The notes under the pieces: model-generated
What the model was told of the DNA's origin: nothing
Seen by the model: only the letters and a program-made list of their open reading frames with translations
The model's database searches: none
Translations under genes and position numbers: made by a program
DNA from: Nostoc sp. FACHB-110
Lineage (GTDB): Bacteria; Cyanobacteriota; Cyanobacteriia; Cyanobacteriales; Nostocaceae
Assembly (NCBI RefSeq): GCF_014697425.1
Contig: NZ_JACJRU010000013.1
Coordinates: forward strand, 62,001-126,000
Reading direction: 5' to 3'
Length of the DNA: 64,000 nt
Shown here: one piece after another, positions 48,118 to 55,524 of the stretch
Position numbering within the stretch: position 1 is the stretch's first letter
Layout of the letters: each line of letters starts with the position of its first letter

Positions 48118-48926
48118 CAAATTAGTTCCTCCAAGGATGGAAATAACACTTTTTCTGCACTTGGGCGATCGCTACAAATTTCTGGTGGTAAACTGCACAT
48201 ACAACTACCATTGGTAATATCACTAATCTGACCACGCAGAGATTTCACACTCTCAATGACTAAATAAGCGGCAAATAAGGCGATAAATACTGCTACTACT
48301 AAGCTGATGACTCCATCTGCCCATGTCCAATTTAACCAGAGAACTGCGATCGCGGCTAAAACAGCACCGACAGAACTAGCGATATCTGCCAGTATATGTA
48401 GAAATACTCCTTTAATGTTGAGGTCTTGATGGCTACATCCATGTAGATAAAGAGCGTTAAAGCTGTTAATTCCTAAGCCAATCAATGCCGTTGTCAACAT
48501 TGGTAAACCAAGAATCTCCACCTCTGGAGATTGCAGTCTCACCAAAGCTTCTTTGACAATCCAAGCAGCGATACAAGCTAAACTAATGCCGTTAATTAAA
48601 GCTGCTAAAATTTCTGGTCGATAGCGACCAAATATGATTTGTTTAGAGATAGACTGAGATAACCAAGATGCAGCGATCGCTAAACCCAAAGCTGCCACAT
48701 CAGAAAGAATATGCTCCGCGTCTGCTAACAATGACAGACTGTGACTCCAAATTCCTGCACTCAATTCCACACAAAAAAACGCACTCAGTAAAACTAAGGC
48801 AGTCCATAAAGCCTGAGACTTCTTTTTGACTTGTCTTAATTGCATCAAATACAACGTGAGGTAATTGCTGATATCTATTTTTAGAAATAAATAATCAGGC
48901 AGATAACCGCGTGCAGCAAGCACCAT
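48117..48926 (-). CDS. Cation diffusion facilitator (CDF) transporter
   Basis: A six-span metal transporter of the CDF family (Zn/Co/Cd). Span 2 carries LADAEHILSD (D-x2-H-x3-D) and span 5 HILADIASS (H-x3-D), the paired metal site. The usual cytoplasmic metallochaperone-like domain is nearly absent; instead the tail has GSCMCSLPPEIC with three Cys. An ATG at 48845 (MQLRQVKKKSQALW) is an alternative, possibly better, start, giving 242 residues. It opens the operon CDF, small protein, alkaline phosphatase, PEP-CTERM, behind a Fur/Zur-like box. Exports Zn to the periplasm, perhaps for the phosphatase (inferred). Confidence 0.86.
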   Translation of the reverse strand: MVLAARGYLPDYLFLKIDISNYLTLYLMQLRQVKKKSQALWTALVLLSAFFCVELSAGIWSHSLSLLADAEHILSDVAALGLAIAASWLSQSISKQIIFGRYRPEILAALINGISLACIAAWIVKEALVRLQSPEVEILGLPMLTTALIGLGINSFNALYLHGCSHQDLNIKGVFLHILADIASSVGAVLAAIAVLWLNWTWADGVISLVVAVFIALFAAYLVIESVKSLRGQISDITNGSCMCSLPPEICSDRPSAEKVLFPSLEELI

Positions 48927-49048
48927 TCTTAGATACCTAAATATCTGTACATTCCCGCGTTTAATCTATCAGCCGCAAGGTTAACAAATGAATAAATAAG
49001 GTTTAATGCCAGGTAAAAATCCGTAAAAGCTTTTAACTTTTATACAAT

Positions 49049-49061
49049 AATGATAATCATT
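49049..49061. promoter_or_regulatory. Fur/Zur-like box upstream of the CDF operon
   Basis: AATGATAATCATT is a perfect dyad (AATGAT-A-ATCATT) and matches the core of cyanobacterial Fur/Zur boxes (GATAATGATAATCATTATC-type). It lies 123 bases before the CDF start codon (leftward) and 350 bases before ppk (rightward). Whether Fur, Zur or neither binds is not determined. Confidence 0.5.
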
Positions 49062-49094
49062 TTTATAAGTAGTGTTTCTAATTTAATCAAATTA

Positions 49095-49189
49095 GGACTT
49101 ACCCATGAAAACGAAAATCAAGGTGTATATATTCAAAACCCTGACACCCCTACACCCAGTCTCCACAGACAATCTTTGTACGTAAGTCC
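49095..49189. repeat. Degenerate GGACTTAC/GTAAGTCC element
   Basis: GGACTTAC at 49095-49102 and GTAAGTCC at 49182-49189 resemble the ends of the element at 44264-44354. The interior differs, with spacer text (CCTGACACCCCTACACCC). Probably an older relative of the same dispersed family. Confidence 0.5.
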
Positions 49190-49413
49190 CATAGATTTTT
49201 TATCAAATTTGTACATGATTTATCGATAAATTTTTGTAATTGTAGTAAAAATTAAATCTCAACAAACAGTCACATTTATTTGATTATTTAACCTAAATTA
49301 AATCTATTCTTAACCTCAAATCAAAACTTAAAATAAGATCATAATAGTCCAGTTAAAAGTACAGTCTGCAACACCACTTTGTCACACTTAATTATATTTA
49401 CCTAATAGCTATT

Positions 49414-51552
49414 ATGAATAAATCTAAAAAGACTAGTAAAAATATTAATTTAACTAATTCTCATTATTATTTTAATCGAGAACTAAGTTGGTTAGAATTT
49501 AACCGACGAGTACTAAGTGAAGCATTAGATACCCGTACTCCATTGTTAGAAAGATTAAAATTTACTGCCATCTTCAGTTCTAATTTAGACGAATTTTTTA
49601 TGGTTCGTGTGGCATTTCTCAAAGAACAAGTCAAAGCACAATTTAGCCAACAAAGTATCGATGGACTCACCCCCCAACAACAATTAGAAGCCATCTATCA
49701 ATGCCTACATCCAATGGTGATAGAACAACATCGTTATTTTGAGCAAGTGCTAAAGCCAGAAATGGTATCACATGGTATTCATCTTCTTAATTACGTCGAT
49801 ACTACTACTGAACAACGTAGTTATCTACAAAAACTATTTCAAAAAAAGATTTTTCCAGTACTCACACCCCTAGCAGTCGATCCTAGCCATCCTTTTCCAC
49901 TGATGGCTAATCTTAGTTTAAATTTAGCAGTCGTCGTCAAAGCTCCAAACACAGGAGAAGAAAAATTTGCCAGAGTTAAAGTGCCAAATATTCTGCCTCG
50001 TTTTATTTCCTTACCTCAGGAATTACAACCAAATAATGGCAAAGTCAATTACTGGACAGGTGTAGCTATAGAGCAAGTAATTGCTCACAACATAGAAGCT
50101 TTATTTCCTGGCATGATTATTAAGGAGTATCATCTATTTCGCTTAACTCGTGATGCTGATTTAGAATTAGCCGAAGAAGAAGCAGATGATTTGTTATTGG
50201 CAATTCAGCAAGAATTACGTAAGCGTCACTTTGGTGGTTCTGTAGTGCGGTTAGAAATACAGCCATCCATGCCTACCGCAGTGAGGCAAATGTTTATGTC
50301 TGAAATGGAACTGACTGAAAGTGATATTTATGAAATAGACGGCTTATTAAATTTAAAAGATTTAATGTCGTTGATGAAATTGCCCTTACCTCAACTGAAA
50401 GACCCAGCGTGGACACCAATTATTCCATCTCGTCTGCGACATTTTCATCAGCCCAGTAAAATCGCTAATATCGATGGGGAAGAAAACAATATTTTCTCTG
50501 TAATTCAGCAAAAAGATTTGCTCTTACATCATCCCTATGAATCTTTTAGTAGTTCTGTAGAGTTATTTATTGCCCAAGCTGCCCGCGATCCTCATGTATT
50601 AGCAATTAAGATGACACTTTATCGTACCTCTGGAGATTCTGATATTATCAGTTCTCTGATTGCTGCGGCGGAAAGTGGAAAACAAGTTGCCGTAATTGTA
50701 GAACTGAAAGCTCGCTTTGATGAAGAAAATAATATTACCTGGGCTAATAAATTAGAACAATCTGGTGTTCATGTAGTTTATGGATTAGTAGGACTGAAGA
50801 CGCATACTAAAATCGTACTAGTGGTACGCCAAGAAAGCGACAATATCCGTAGATATGTTCATATTGGTACTGGAAATTATAATGCTAAAACTGCTAATTT
50901 ATACACTGATGTTGGGTTACTCAGTTGTCGGGAAGATTTAGGCGCAGATTTAACGGATTTGTTTAACTATTTGACAGGATATTCCTGCCAAGAAGCTTAC
51001 CGTAAATTGTTAGTCTCTCCGGTCAATATGCGGACTCGGATTATTGACTTAATCCATAGAGAAATTACACATTCTCAAAATGGCAATAGCGGACATATCA
51101 TTGCCAAAATGAATTCTTTAGTTGATGCGGAAATTATTAAAACTCTATACGAAGCATCTCAAGCTGGAGTCAAAATTGACTTGATTGTTCGAGGTATTTG
51201 TTGTTTGCGTCCTGGAGTTAGCGAACTGAGCGAGAAGATAAATGTTATTAGTGTTATTGGTCGGTTTTTAGAACACTCACGGATATTTTATTTTGAAAAT
51301 AACGGACAAAATGAAGTATATATTGGTAGTGCAGATTGGATGCCTCGAAATTTAGATCGGCGAGTGGAAGCTGTTACCCCAGTTGAAGATGTTGAGATTG
51401 CACAAAATTTAAAGAATATCCTAACAATTTTGTGGCTAGATAATCGACAAGCTTGGGAACTACAATCAGACGGTTCGTATATTCAACGTCATCCCAAACA
51501 AGAAGAGCAAGAACGTAGCTCTCAAAATACTCTCATGGCAAAAGTAAATTGA
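49414..51552 (+). CDS. ppk1: Polyphosphate kinase 1
   Basis: 712 residues, the reversible enzyme that makes inorganic polyphosphate from ATP. The N domain begins YFNRELSWLEFNRRVLSEAL and has IFSSNLDEFFMVRVAFLKEQ. The catalytic half has the HxK phosphohistidine motif in GLKTHTKIVLVVR, a conserved HIGTGNYNAKTANLYTDVGL and a second HxK-like region near IYIGSADWMPRNLDRRVE. The start gives MNKSKKTSKNINLTN; the weakly conserved N-terminus makes it a few residues uncertain. The neighbouring alkaline phosphatase operon suggests a phosphate-metabolism neighbourhood. Confidence 0.95.
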   Translation: MNKSKKTSKNINLTNSHYYFNRELSWLEFNRRVLSEALDTRTPLLERLKFTAIFSSNLDEFFMVRVAFLKEQVKAQFSQQSIDGLTPQQQLEAIYQCLHPMVIEQHRYFEQVLKPEMVSHGIHLLNYVDTTTEQRSYLQKLFQKKIFPVLTPLAVDPSHPFPLMANLSLNLAVVVKAPNTGEEKFARVKVPNILPRFISLPQELQPNNGKVNYWTGVAIEQVIAHNIEALFPGMIIKEYHLFRLTRDADLELAEEEADDLLLAIQQELRKRHFGGSVVRLEIQPSMPTAVRQMFMSEMELTESDIYEIDGLLNLKDLMSLMKLPLPQLKDPAWTPIIPSRLRHFHQPSKIANIDGEENNIFSVIQQKDLLLHHPYESFSSSVELFIAQAARDPHVLAIKMTLYRTSGDSDIISSLIAAAESGKQVAVIVELKARFDEENNITWANKLEQSGVHVVYGLVGLKTHTKIVLVVRQESDNIRRYVHIGTGNYNAKTANLYTDVGLLSCREDLGADLTDLFNYLTGYSCQEAYRKLLVSPVNMRTRIIDLIHREITHSQNGNSGHIIAKMNSLVDAEIIKTLYEASQAGVKIDLIVRGICCLRPGVSELSEKINVISVIGRFLEHSRIFYFENNGQNEVYIGSADWMPRNLDRRVEAVTPVEDVEIAQNLKNILTILWLDNRQAWELQSDGSYIQRHPKQEEQERSSQNTLMAKVN

Positions 51553-51640
51553 TAACCACTATCTGTGTGCGGGTTTCAGCATTGCCAACTTAAACTAAGT
51601 CTACACCCGATTGATTTTGACAGGTCGCAGGTGTACAGAT

Positions 51641-51672
51641 GCTCCCCGACTTTTTGAAAAAAGTCGGGGAGC
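51641..51672. terminator. Long palindromic terminator behind ppk1
   Basis: GCTCCCCGACTTTTT and AAAAAGTCGGGGAGC form a 15-base perfect stem. It is the same palindrome as at 6578-6610 and 6672-6698. It lies 88 bases past the ppk1 stop and probably ends that transcript. Confidence 0.7.
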
Positions 51673-52068
51673 TATGACATATTAACTAACTAGAACAGTG
51701 CAAATAAACCGAAGTATGTAACGAAAAATAAAGTTGCTTAAAACCCTTTTTCCTTCTGTCTTATGCCTTATGCCCTCTGCCTCCTGCCTTGTCATAACGA
51801 CAATTTTTCACATCAACCTACTTAAAATTTTCGTGACATAAATAGTTTATTTTATTAACCAACTAAATCTGAGTAATTATCAATGGCTGAAATAGGTATT
51901 AACTGTTAGCTCCAAACACTATATTTTGATGATAAAGCAGACAAAATTTAGGTAAGACTTTTATAGATAATCTACTACAAATAGGGACAAAAAGAATTCA
52001 CTTGTATCTATTTTTAGCTGTTAAATAGCTAACAAAATAACTTTACTAATGACTAAAATATAAAGGCA
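51673..52068. other. Spacer upstream of the peptide cluster
   Basis: 396 bases without a gene. It begins with 7-base spacer repeats (CTTATGC, CCTCTGC, CTCCTGC near 51760-51795), then becomes AT-rich. It contains a small dyad TTAGCT...AGCTAA (52014-52032) and must hold the promoter of the peptide operon. Confidence 0.5.
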
Positions 52069-52100
52069 AATTAAGCTCTTAGGTAACTAAAAGCTTAATT
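52069..52100 (+). promoter_or_regulatory. Strong hairpin in the leader of the peptide operon
   Basis: AATTAAGCTCTTAG pairs with CTAAAAGCTTAATT across a GTAA loop: 13 pairs and one C-A mismatch. No T run follows. It ends 35 bases before the ATG of the first precursor, and AGGAG lies between. It may stabilise the message or control access to the ribosome site. Confidence 0.55.
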
Positions 52101-52135
52101 GAGAACAACAACTAAAAAGCAGGAGAAAACTGTTA

Positions 52136-52378
52136 ATGGACAGCCAAAAAAGACACCATAACAGCCAAGTTGAAATTACCGACTTAATTCCAGAACTAGT
52201 TGAGAATGCAATTGCCAGACGTAAACAAGCTCTACAAGACAATGCTTTGTTAGAGTTATCTGAAGCAGAAGCAACAAACATTGCAGGTGGTCAAATTACC
52301 TTAGCGATTATTAAACCTATTATTCCACCAATTATCATAGGTTTAATTGCTGTAGACCCTAAGATATTAATTGAATAA
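52136..52378 (+). CDS. Putative RiPP precursor with GG leader
   Basis: 80 residues. A hydrophilic leader (1-52) contains EITDLIPELVENAIARRKQA and LLELSEAEATNIAGG, ending in the double glycine typical of peptidase-transporter cleavage. The 28-residue core (QITLAIIKPIIPPIIIGLIA and VDPKILIE) is almost wholly hydrophobic, rich in Ile and Pro, and has one Thr, no Ser, no Cys and no XYG motif. It has a good AGGAG site and leads the cluster. Its leader is not of the Nif11 type of its neighbours. Could also be a small hydrophobic accessory protein. Confidence 0.68.
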   Translation: MDSQKRHHNSQVEITDLIPELVENAIARRKQALQDNALLELSEAEATNIAGGQITLAIIKPIIPPIIIGLIAVDPKILIE

Positions 52379-52420
52379 TTAGCCTTCAAATGCAAAATAT
52401 ATTTTTGACTGGAGGCTCAA

Positions 52421-52867
52421 TTGAGAGAACATATTGCTCCAAATACAAGCACACTCTGTCCCAGTACTAGACCTGAATCAGAGGGTAGTGTTGTTTTTGG
52501 TTTAATTAGTGGGACAGTAACAGAACCTCGTGTAGCTTATCTTAAACAGCCACTGCCTGTCACTGAAGAACTGATAGCAAAAACTAGCCCAGTCACACCA
52601 GCAGAAATTTTTCGGACGGCTGCACCTTGTGAGGCTAAAGGTTGTCAGCATTTTGATGGCAATAATTGTCGTCTAGCAACACGAATTGTCGAGAAATTCT
52701 CTGCTGTTGTAGCAGAATTGCCCCCTTGTTCTATACGCCGAGATTGTCGTTGGTGGCAACAAGAAGGCAAAGTGGCTTGTATGCGTTGTCCACAGGTAAT
52801 TACAGATAACTACAGTTCTTCTGAACTCATACTTCAGGTGGCAACACCAACAGAGCTAGTTAGTTGA
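52421..52867 (+). CDS. Cys-rich protein of the RiPP cluster
   Basis: 148 residues, starting with TTG at 52421, seven bases after a strong GGAGG. The N-terminal half is poorly conserved in appearance. The C-terminal half carries APCEAKGCQHF, NNCRLATRIVEKFSAV, PPCSIRRDCRWWQQEG and VACMRCPQVIT, eight cysteines in all within about 65 residues, with CxIRRxCRWWxQEG a striking block. The spacing suggests Zn or Fe-S binding. Similar small Cys-rich proteins occur beside peptide-modifying radical SAM genes in cyanobacteria. It lies between the precursors; an electron-transfer or peptide-carrier role is a guess. Confidence 0.62.
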   Translation: MREHIAPNTSTLCPSTRPESEGSVVFGLISGTVTEPRVAYLKQPLPVTEELIAKTSPVTPAEIFRTAAPCEAKGCQHFDGNNCRLATRIVEKFSAVVAELPPCSIRRDCRWWQQEGKVACMRCPQVITDNYSSSELILQVATPTELVS

Positions 52868-52917
52868 AAAAACTAACTTCATACTGCTACTGATTTGCGC
52901 GATGTAAGGAGAAAACA

Positions 52918-53262
52918 ATGTCTTTAGACAATGTTAAAGCTTTTTATTCAAGGCTAGCAAATGATGAAGCTTTTCGCACAAAAATGCAAGGTGTGAAAAC
53001 TAAAGAAGAGTGCAGCCAAATAGTTAAAGAAGCTGGCTATAATTTCACTCAAGAACAGTTTGAAGAATACACTGCTCAGTTATTAGAACAAAGTTCTGAT
53101 AATGATAGTGAAATTAGAGATTTAAATCAAAAAGAGTTAGAAGCAGTTTTTGGTGGTGCTTCATCAATCATAGGCAAGCCAATCATTAGACCTCTTTATG
53201 GTGTGATTGTTTGGCCACCTGTGCAGGCAATGTATGGAGTTGTTATCAGTAACGATAAATAG
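52918..53262 (+). CDS. Nif11-type precursor with two XYG motifs (spliceotide precursor)
   Basis: 114 residues. The Nif11 leader (MSLDNVKAFYSRLANDEAFR ... LEAVFGG) ends with Gly79-Gly80. The 34-residue core contains two XYG motifs: Leu93-Tyr94-Gly95 and Met105-Tyr106-Gly107. In spliceotides the PlpX-type radical SAM enzyme excises tyramine from XYG and leaves an alpha-keto-beta-amino acid at X, so two products are expected here. AAGGAG precedes the ATG. It lies 660 bases upstream of the splicease gene. The core ends SNDK. Confidence 0.85.
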   Translation: MSLDNVKAFYSRLANDEAFRTKMQGVKTKEECSQIVKEAGYNFTQEQFEEYTAQLLEQSSDNDSEIRDLNQKELEAVFGGASSIIGKPIIRPLYGVIVWPPVQAMYGVVISNDK

Positions 53263-53310
53263 CTAATTGTTACTGAGTTAATAGCTCACATTTTAGAAGC
53301 AGTCATTACA

Positions 53311-53341
53311 ATATCCCTGACTATTTAAAGCTCAGGGATAT
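53311..53341. promoter_or_regulatory. Hairpin between the two Nif11 precursor genes
   Basis: ATATCCCTGA/TCAGGGATAT, a perfect 10-base stem with an 11-base loop. No T run. It may act as a partial terminator or an RNase-protected end that raises the level of the upstream precursor message over the enzyme genes. Confidence 0.5.
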
Positions 53342-53432
53342 AAAACTCACGGCTTCAATTATCTCCATCATTTATCCGGTTTTGTCAGTAAAGTATTACA
53401 TCTTGCCCGACCAGTAATCATAGGAGAATATT

Positions 53433-53750
53433 ATGTCTTTAGAAAACGTCAAAGCTTTTTACGCTAGACTTGCTAATGATGAAGATTTTCGCAATCAAAT
53501 TCAAAATGTCAAAGATAAATCAGAGTGTAGTCAAATAGTCAAAGCAGCTGGTTATGATTTTACTTCGGAAGAATTAGAAGAATATACTAGCTATTTGTTG
53601 GAATTAGGTAGTGATAATAATGCTGAACTTAGAGACCTCAACGAAAAAGAATTAGAAGCCGTTTTTGGTGGAGCCACTTCAGTACTGCAATTATTACCTT
53701 ATTTGCCAATACTGTTATATGGGGTTGTACCTATCAAATATCTCTACTAA
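53433..53750 (+). CDS. Second Nif11-type precursor with one XYG motif
   Basis: 105 residues, an obvious paralogue of the upstream precursor (leader MSLENVKAFYARLANDEDFR ... LEAVFGG, Gly79-Gly80). The 25-residue core (ATSVLQLLPYLPILLYGVVP and IKYLY) has one XYG motif, Leu95-Tyr96-Gly97, and further tyrosines at 90, 103 and 105 that are not in XYG context. AGGAG precedes the ATG. The radical SAM gene starts 175 bases downstream. Confidence 0.86.
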   Translation: MSLENVKAFYARLANDEDFRNQIQNVKDKSECSQIVKAAGYDFTSEELEEYTSYLLELGSDNNAELRDLNEKELEAVFGGATSVLQLLPYLPILLYGVVPIKYLY

Positions 53751-53924
53751 TTAATCTTGATGGTGCAAACTACAAGGTGTTTGCAGATATTTGTCGGTGT
53801 TGCATCAATGTGGTATGAATTCAGCGTTTCTATGAAAAATAAAGTTTGAACAGCACAAACAATCATCCCATTAATTAGCAGCACCGCTTTTTTTGATATC
53901 AATAATTTAATCGAGGATATATTC

Positions 53925-55196
53925 ATGACTTATCGCAGAATTAGCTATGCCGTTTGGGAAATTACTTTGAAATGTAATTTAGCTTGTCAACATTGTGGTT
54001 CTCGTGCTGGTCATACAAGAACAAAAGAACTGTCTACTGAAGAAGCTCTTGATTTAGTCAGACAAATGGCAGATGTGGGAATTACAGAAGTAACACTGAT
54101 TGGTGGTGAGGCTTTTTTACGTCCTGACTGGTTAGAAATTGCTAAAGCTATTACTTCGGCTGGGATGCTTTGTGGAATGACAACTGGCGGTTATGGTATC
54201 ACACTTGATACAGCACGTCGAATGAAAGATGCGGGAATTAGAGTAGTTTCGGTATCAGTTGACGGCTTAGAAGCAACTCACGATCGCCTGCGTGGTAGAG
54301 TAGGTTCTTGGCAATGGGCTTTTAAAACCATGAGCCATCTTAAAGAAGCGGGTATTTCCTTTGGTTGCAATACTCAAATTAATCGCTTGTCTGCACCAGA
54401 ATTTCCTCGCATATATGAGTACCTTCGTGATGCAGGTATCTTTGCATGGCAAATTCAGTTAACTGTTCCAATGGGCAATGCTGCTGATAATAATGAGATT
54501 TTACTGCAACCATACGAACTACTTGATGTTTACCCAATGATTGCTCGTGTGGCTGAAAGAGCAAAGCAAGAAGGAGTGCAAGTTCAGCCAGGAAATAATA
54601 TTGGCTATTATGGCCCCTATGAGCGACAGCTGCGCGGTGGAGAAGCTTGGTCTTTTTGGCAAGGTTGTAGCGCTGGCCTCTCTGCATTAGGAATTGAGGC
54701 TGATGGAGCAATTAAAGGTTGTCCTTCACTACCCACATCAGCTTATACTGGCGGCAATATCCGTGACCATTCTCTGCGAACAATTATTGAAGAGACTGAA
54801 GAATTACGCTTTAATCTTGGTGCTGGTACTCCCAAAGGAACCGAACATTTGTGGGGTTTCTGCAAAACTTGTGAATTTGCTGAACTTTGCCGGGGTGGTT
54901 GCAGTTGGACTGCTCATGTTTTCTTTGATAAACGAGGTAATAATCCTTACTGCCATCACCGTGCTTTGACTCAAGCAGAACGCGGTTTGCGAGAAAGAGT
55001 GTTTCTCCAACATCAAGCAAAAGGCAACCCATTTGATAACGGAGAATTTGCCTTAGTTGAAGAACCTATTAATGCACCTTGGCCAGAAAATGATCCGCTT
55101 CATTTCACAGCTGACCGTATTCAATGGCCACAAGGTTGGGAAGAGGATAAAGTAACATCTTTGTTAGTTCCAGCGACTGTTGCAGGCGAAAGCTAA
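53925..55196 (+). CDS. SPASM radical SAM peptide splicease (PlpX/PcpX-like)
   Basis: 423 residues. The SAM [4Fe-4S] site is C17-x3-C21-x2-C24 (KCNLACQHCG), with the GGE-like block IGGEAFLRPDW near 60. A SPASM domain holds C248, C266, C313, C316, C322, C326 and C343 (C-x17-C, then CKTCEFAELCRGGC) for two auxiliary clusters. The length and the surrounding genes match the enzymes that excise tyramine from XYG motifs in Nif11-type precursors (PlpX/PcpX). It follows the two XYG precursors. The C-terminus is Trp-rich. Splicing of LYG and MYG here is inferred from family knowledge. Confidence 0.85.
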   Translation: MTYRRISYAVWEITLKCNLACQHCGSRAGHTRTKELSTEEALDLVRQMADVGITEVTLIGGEAFLRPDWLEIAKAITSAGMLCGMTTGGYGITLDTARRMKDAGIRVVSVSVDGLEATHDRLRGRVGSWQWAFKTMSHLKEAGISFGCNTQINRLSAPEFPRIYEYLRDAGIFAWQIQLTVPMGNAADNNEILLQPYELLDVYPMIARVAERAKQEGVQVQPGNNIGYYGPYERQLRGGEAWSFWQGCSAGLSALGIEADGAIKGCPSLPTSAYTGGNIRDHSLRTIIEETEELRFNLGAGTPKGTEHLWGFCKTCEFAELCRGGCSWTAHVFFDKRGNNPYCHHRALTQAERGLRERVFLQHQAKGNPFDNGEFALVEEPINAPWPENDPLHFTADRIQWPQGWEEDKVTSLLVPATVAGES

Positions 55197-55243
55197 GAAG
55201 TTAAAGAGTTACAAGTCTTTTATCATTTAGGTTTAATCAGATT

Positions 55244-55429
55244 ATGTCTAATAGTTCTCAAATTACCGAAAATACTCAATTTACTAATAATTCTCAGTCT
55301 CAAGTTGAGGATTCACCTACTTTATTACCTCGTGCTGCTTGGGATAGTCAAGTAGCTTATTTGCGAGTTTTGTTTAGAGCTAAAAAAGCTTTAGACAGAA
55401 TAGAACAAGCTCACAAATCGAAACGATAA
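55244..55429 (+). CDS. Small partner protein downstream of the splicease (PlpY-like)
   Basis: 61 residues: a polar, Ser/Asn/Gln-rich N-terminus, then LLPRAAWDSQVAYLRVLFRA, KKALDRIEQAHKSKR. It starts 47 bases after the radical SAM gene. Small helper proteins (PlpY/PcpY) are required beside the known spliceases, so the position and size suggest the same role. I cannot confirm a RiPP recognition element by eye. It is too polar to be a precursor and has no GG. Confidence 0.6.
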   Translation: MSNSSQITENTQFTNNSQSQVEDSPTLLPRAAWDSQVAYLRVLFRAKKALDRIEQAHKSKR

Positions 55430-55435
55430 GTTTTT

Positions 55436-55476
55436 GGCAAAGGCAATAAACCTAGACAATACTTATTTGCCTTGCC
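55436..55476. promoter_or_regulatory. Imperfect hairpin between partner and kinase genes
   Basis: GGCAAAGGCAATAA and TTATTTGCCTTGCC pair with two bulges. It is not followed by T residues and lies 49 bases before the kinase gene. It might be a weak attenuator, but read-through is expected. Confidence 0.35.
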
Positions 55477-55524
55477 TACTATCTGATAACATCAGTCAAT
55501 TAAAAAATCAAACTTGATTGTGAT

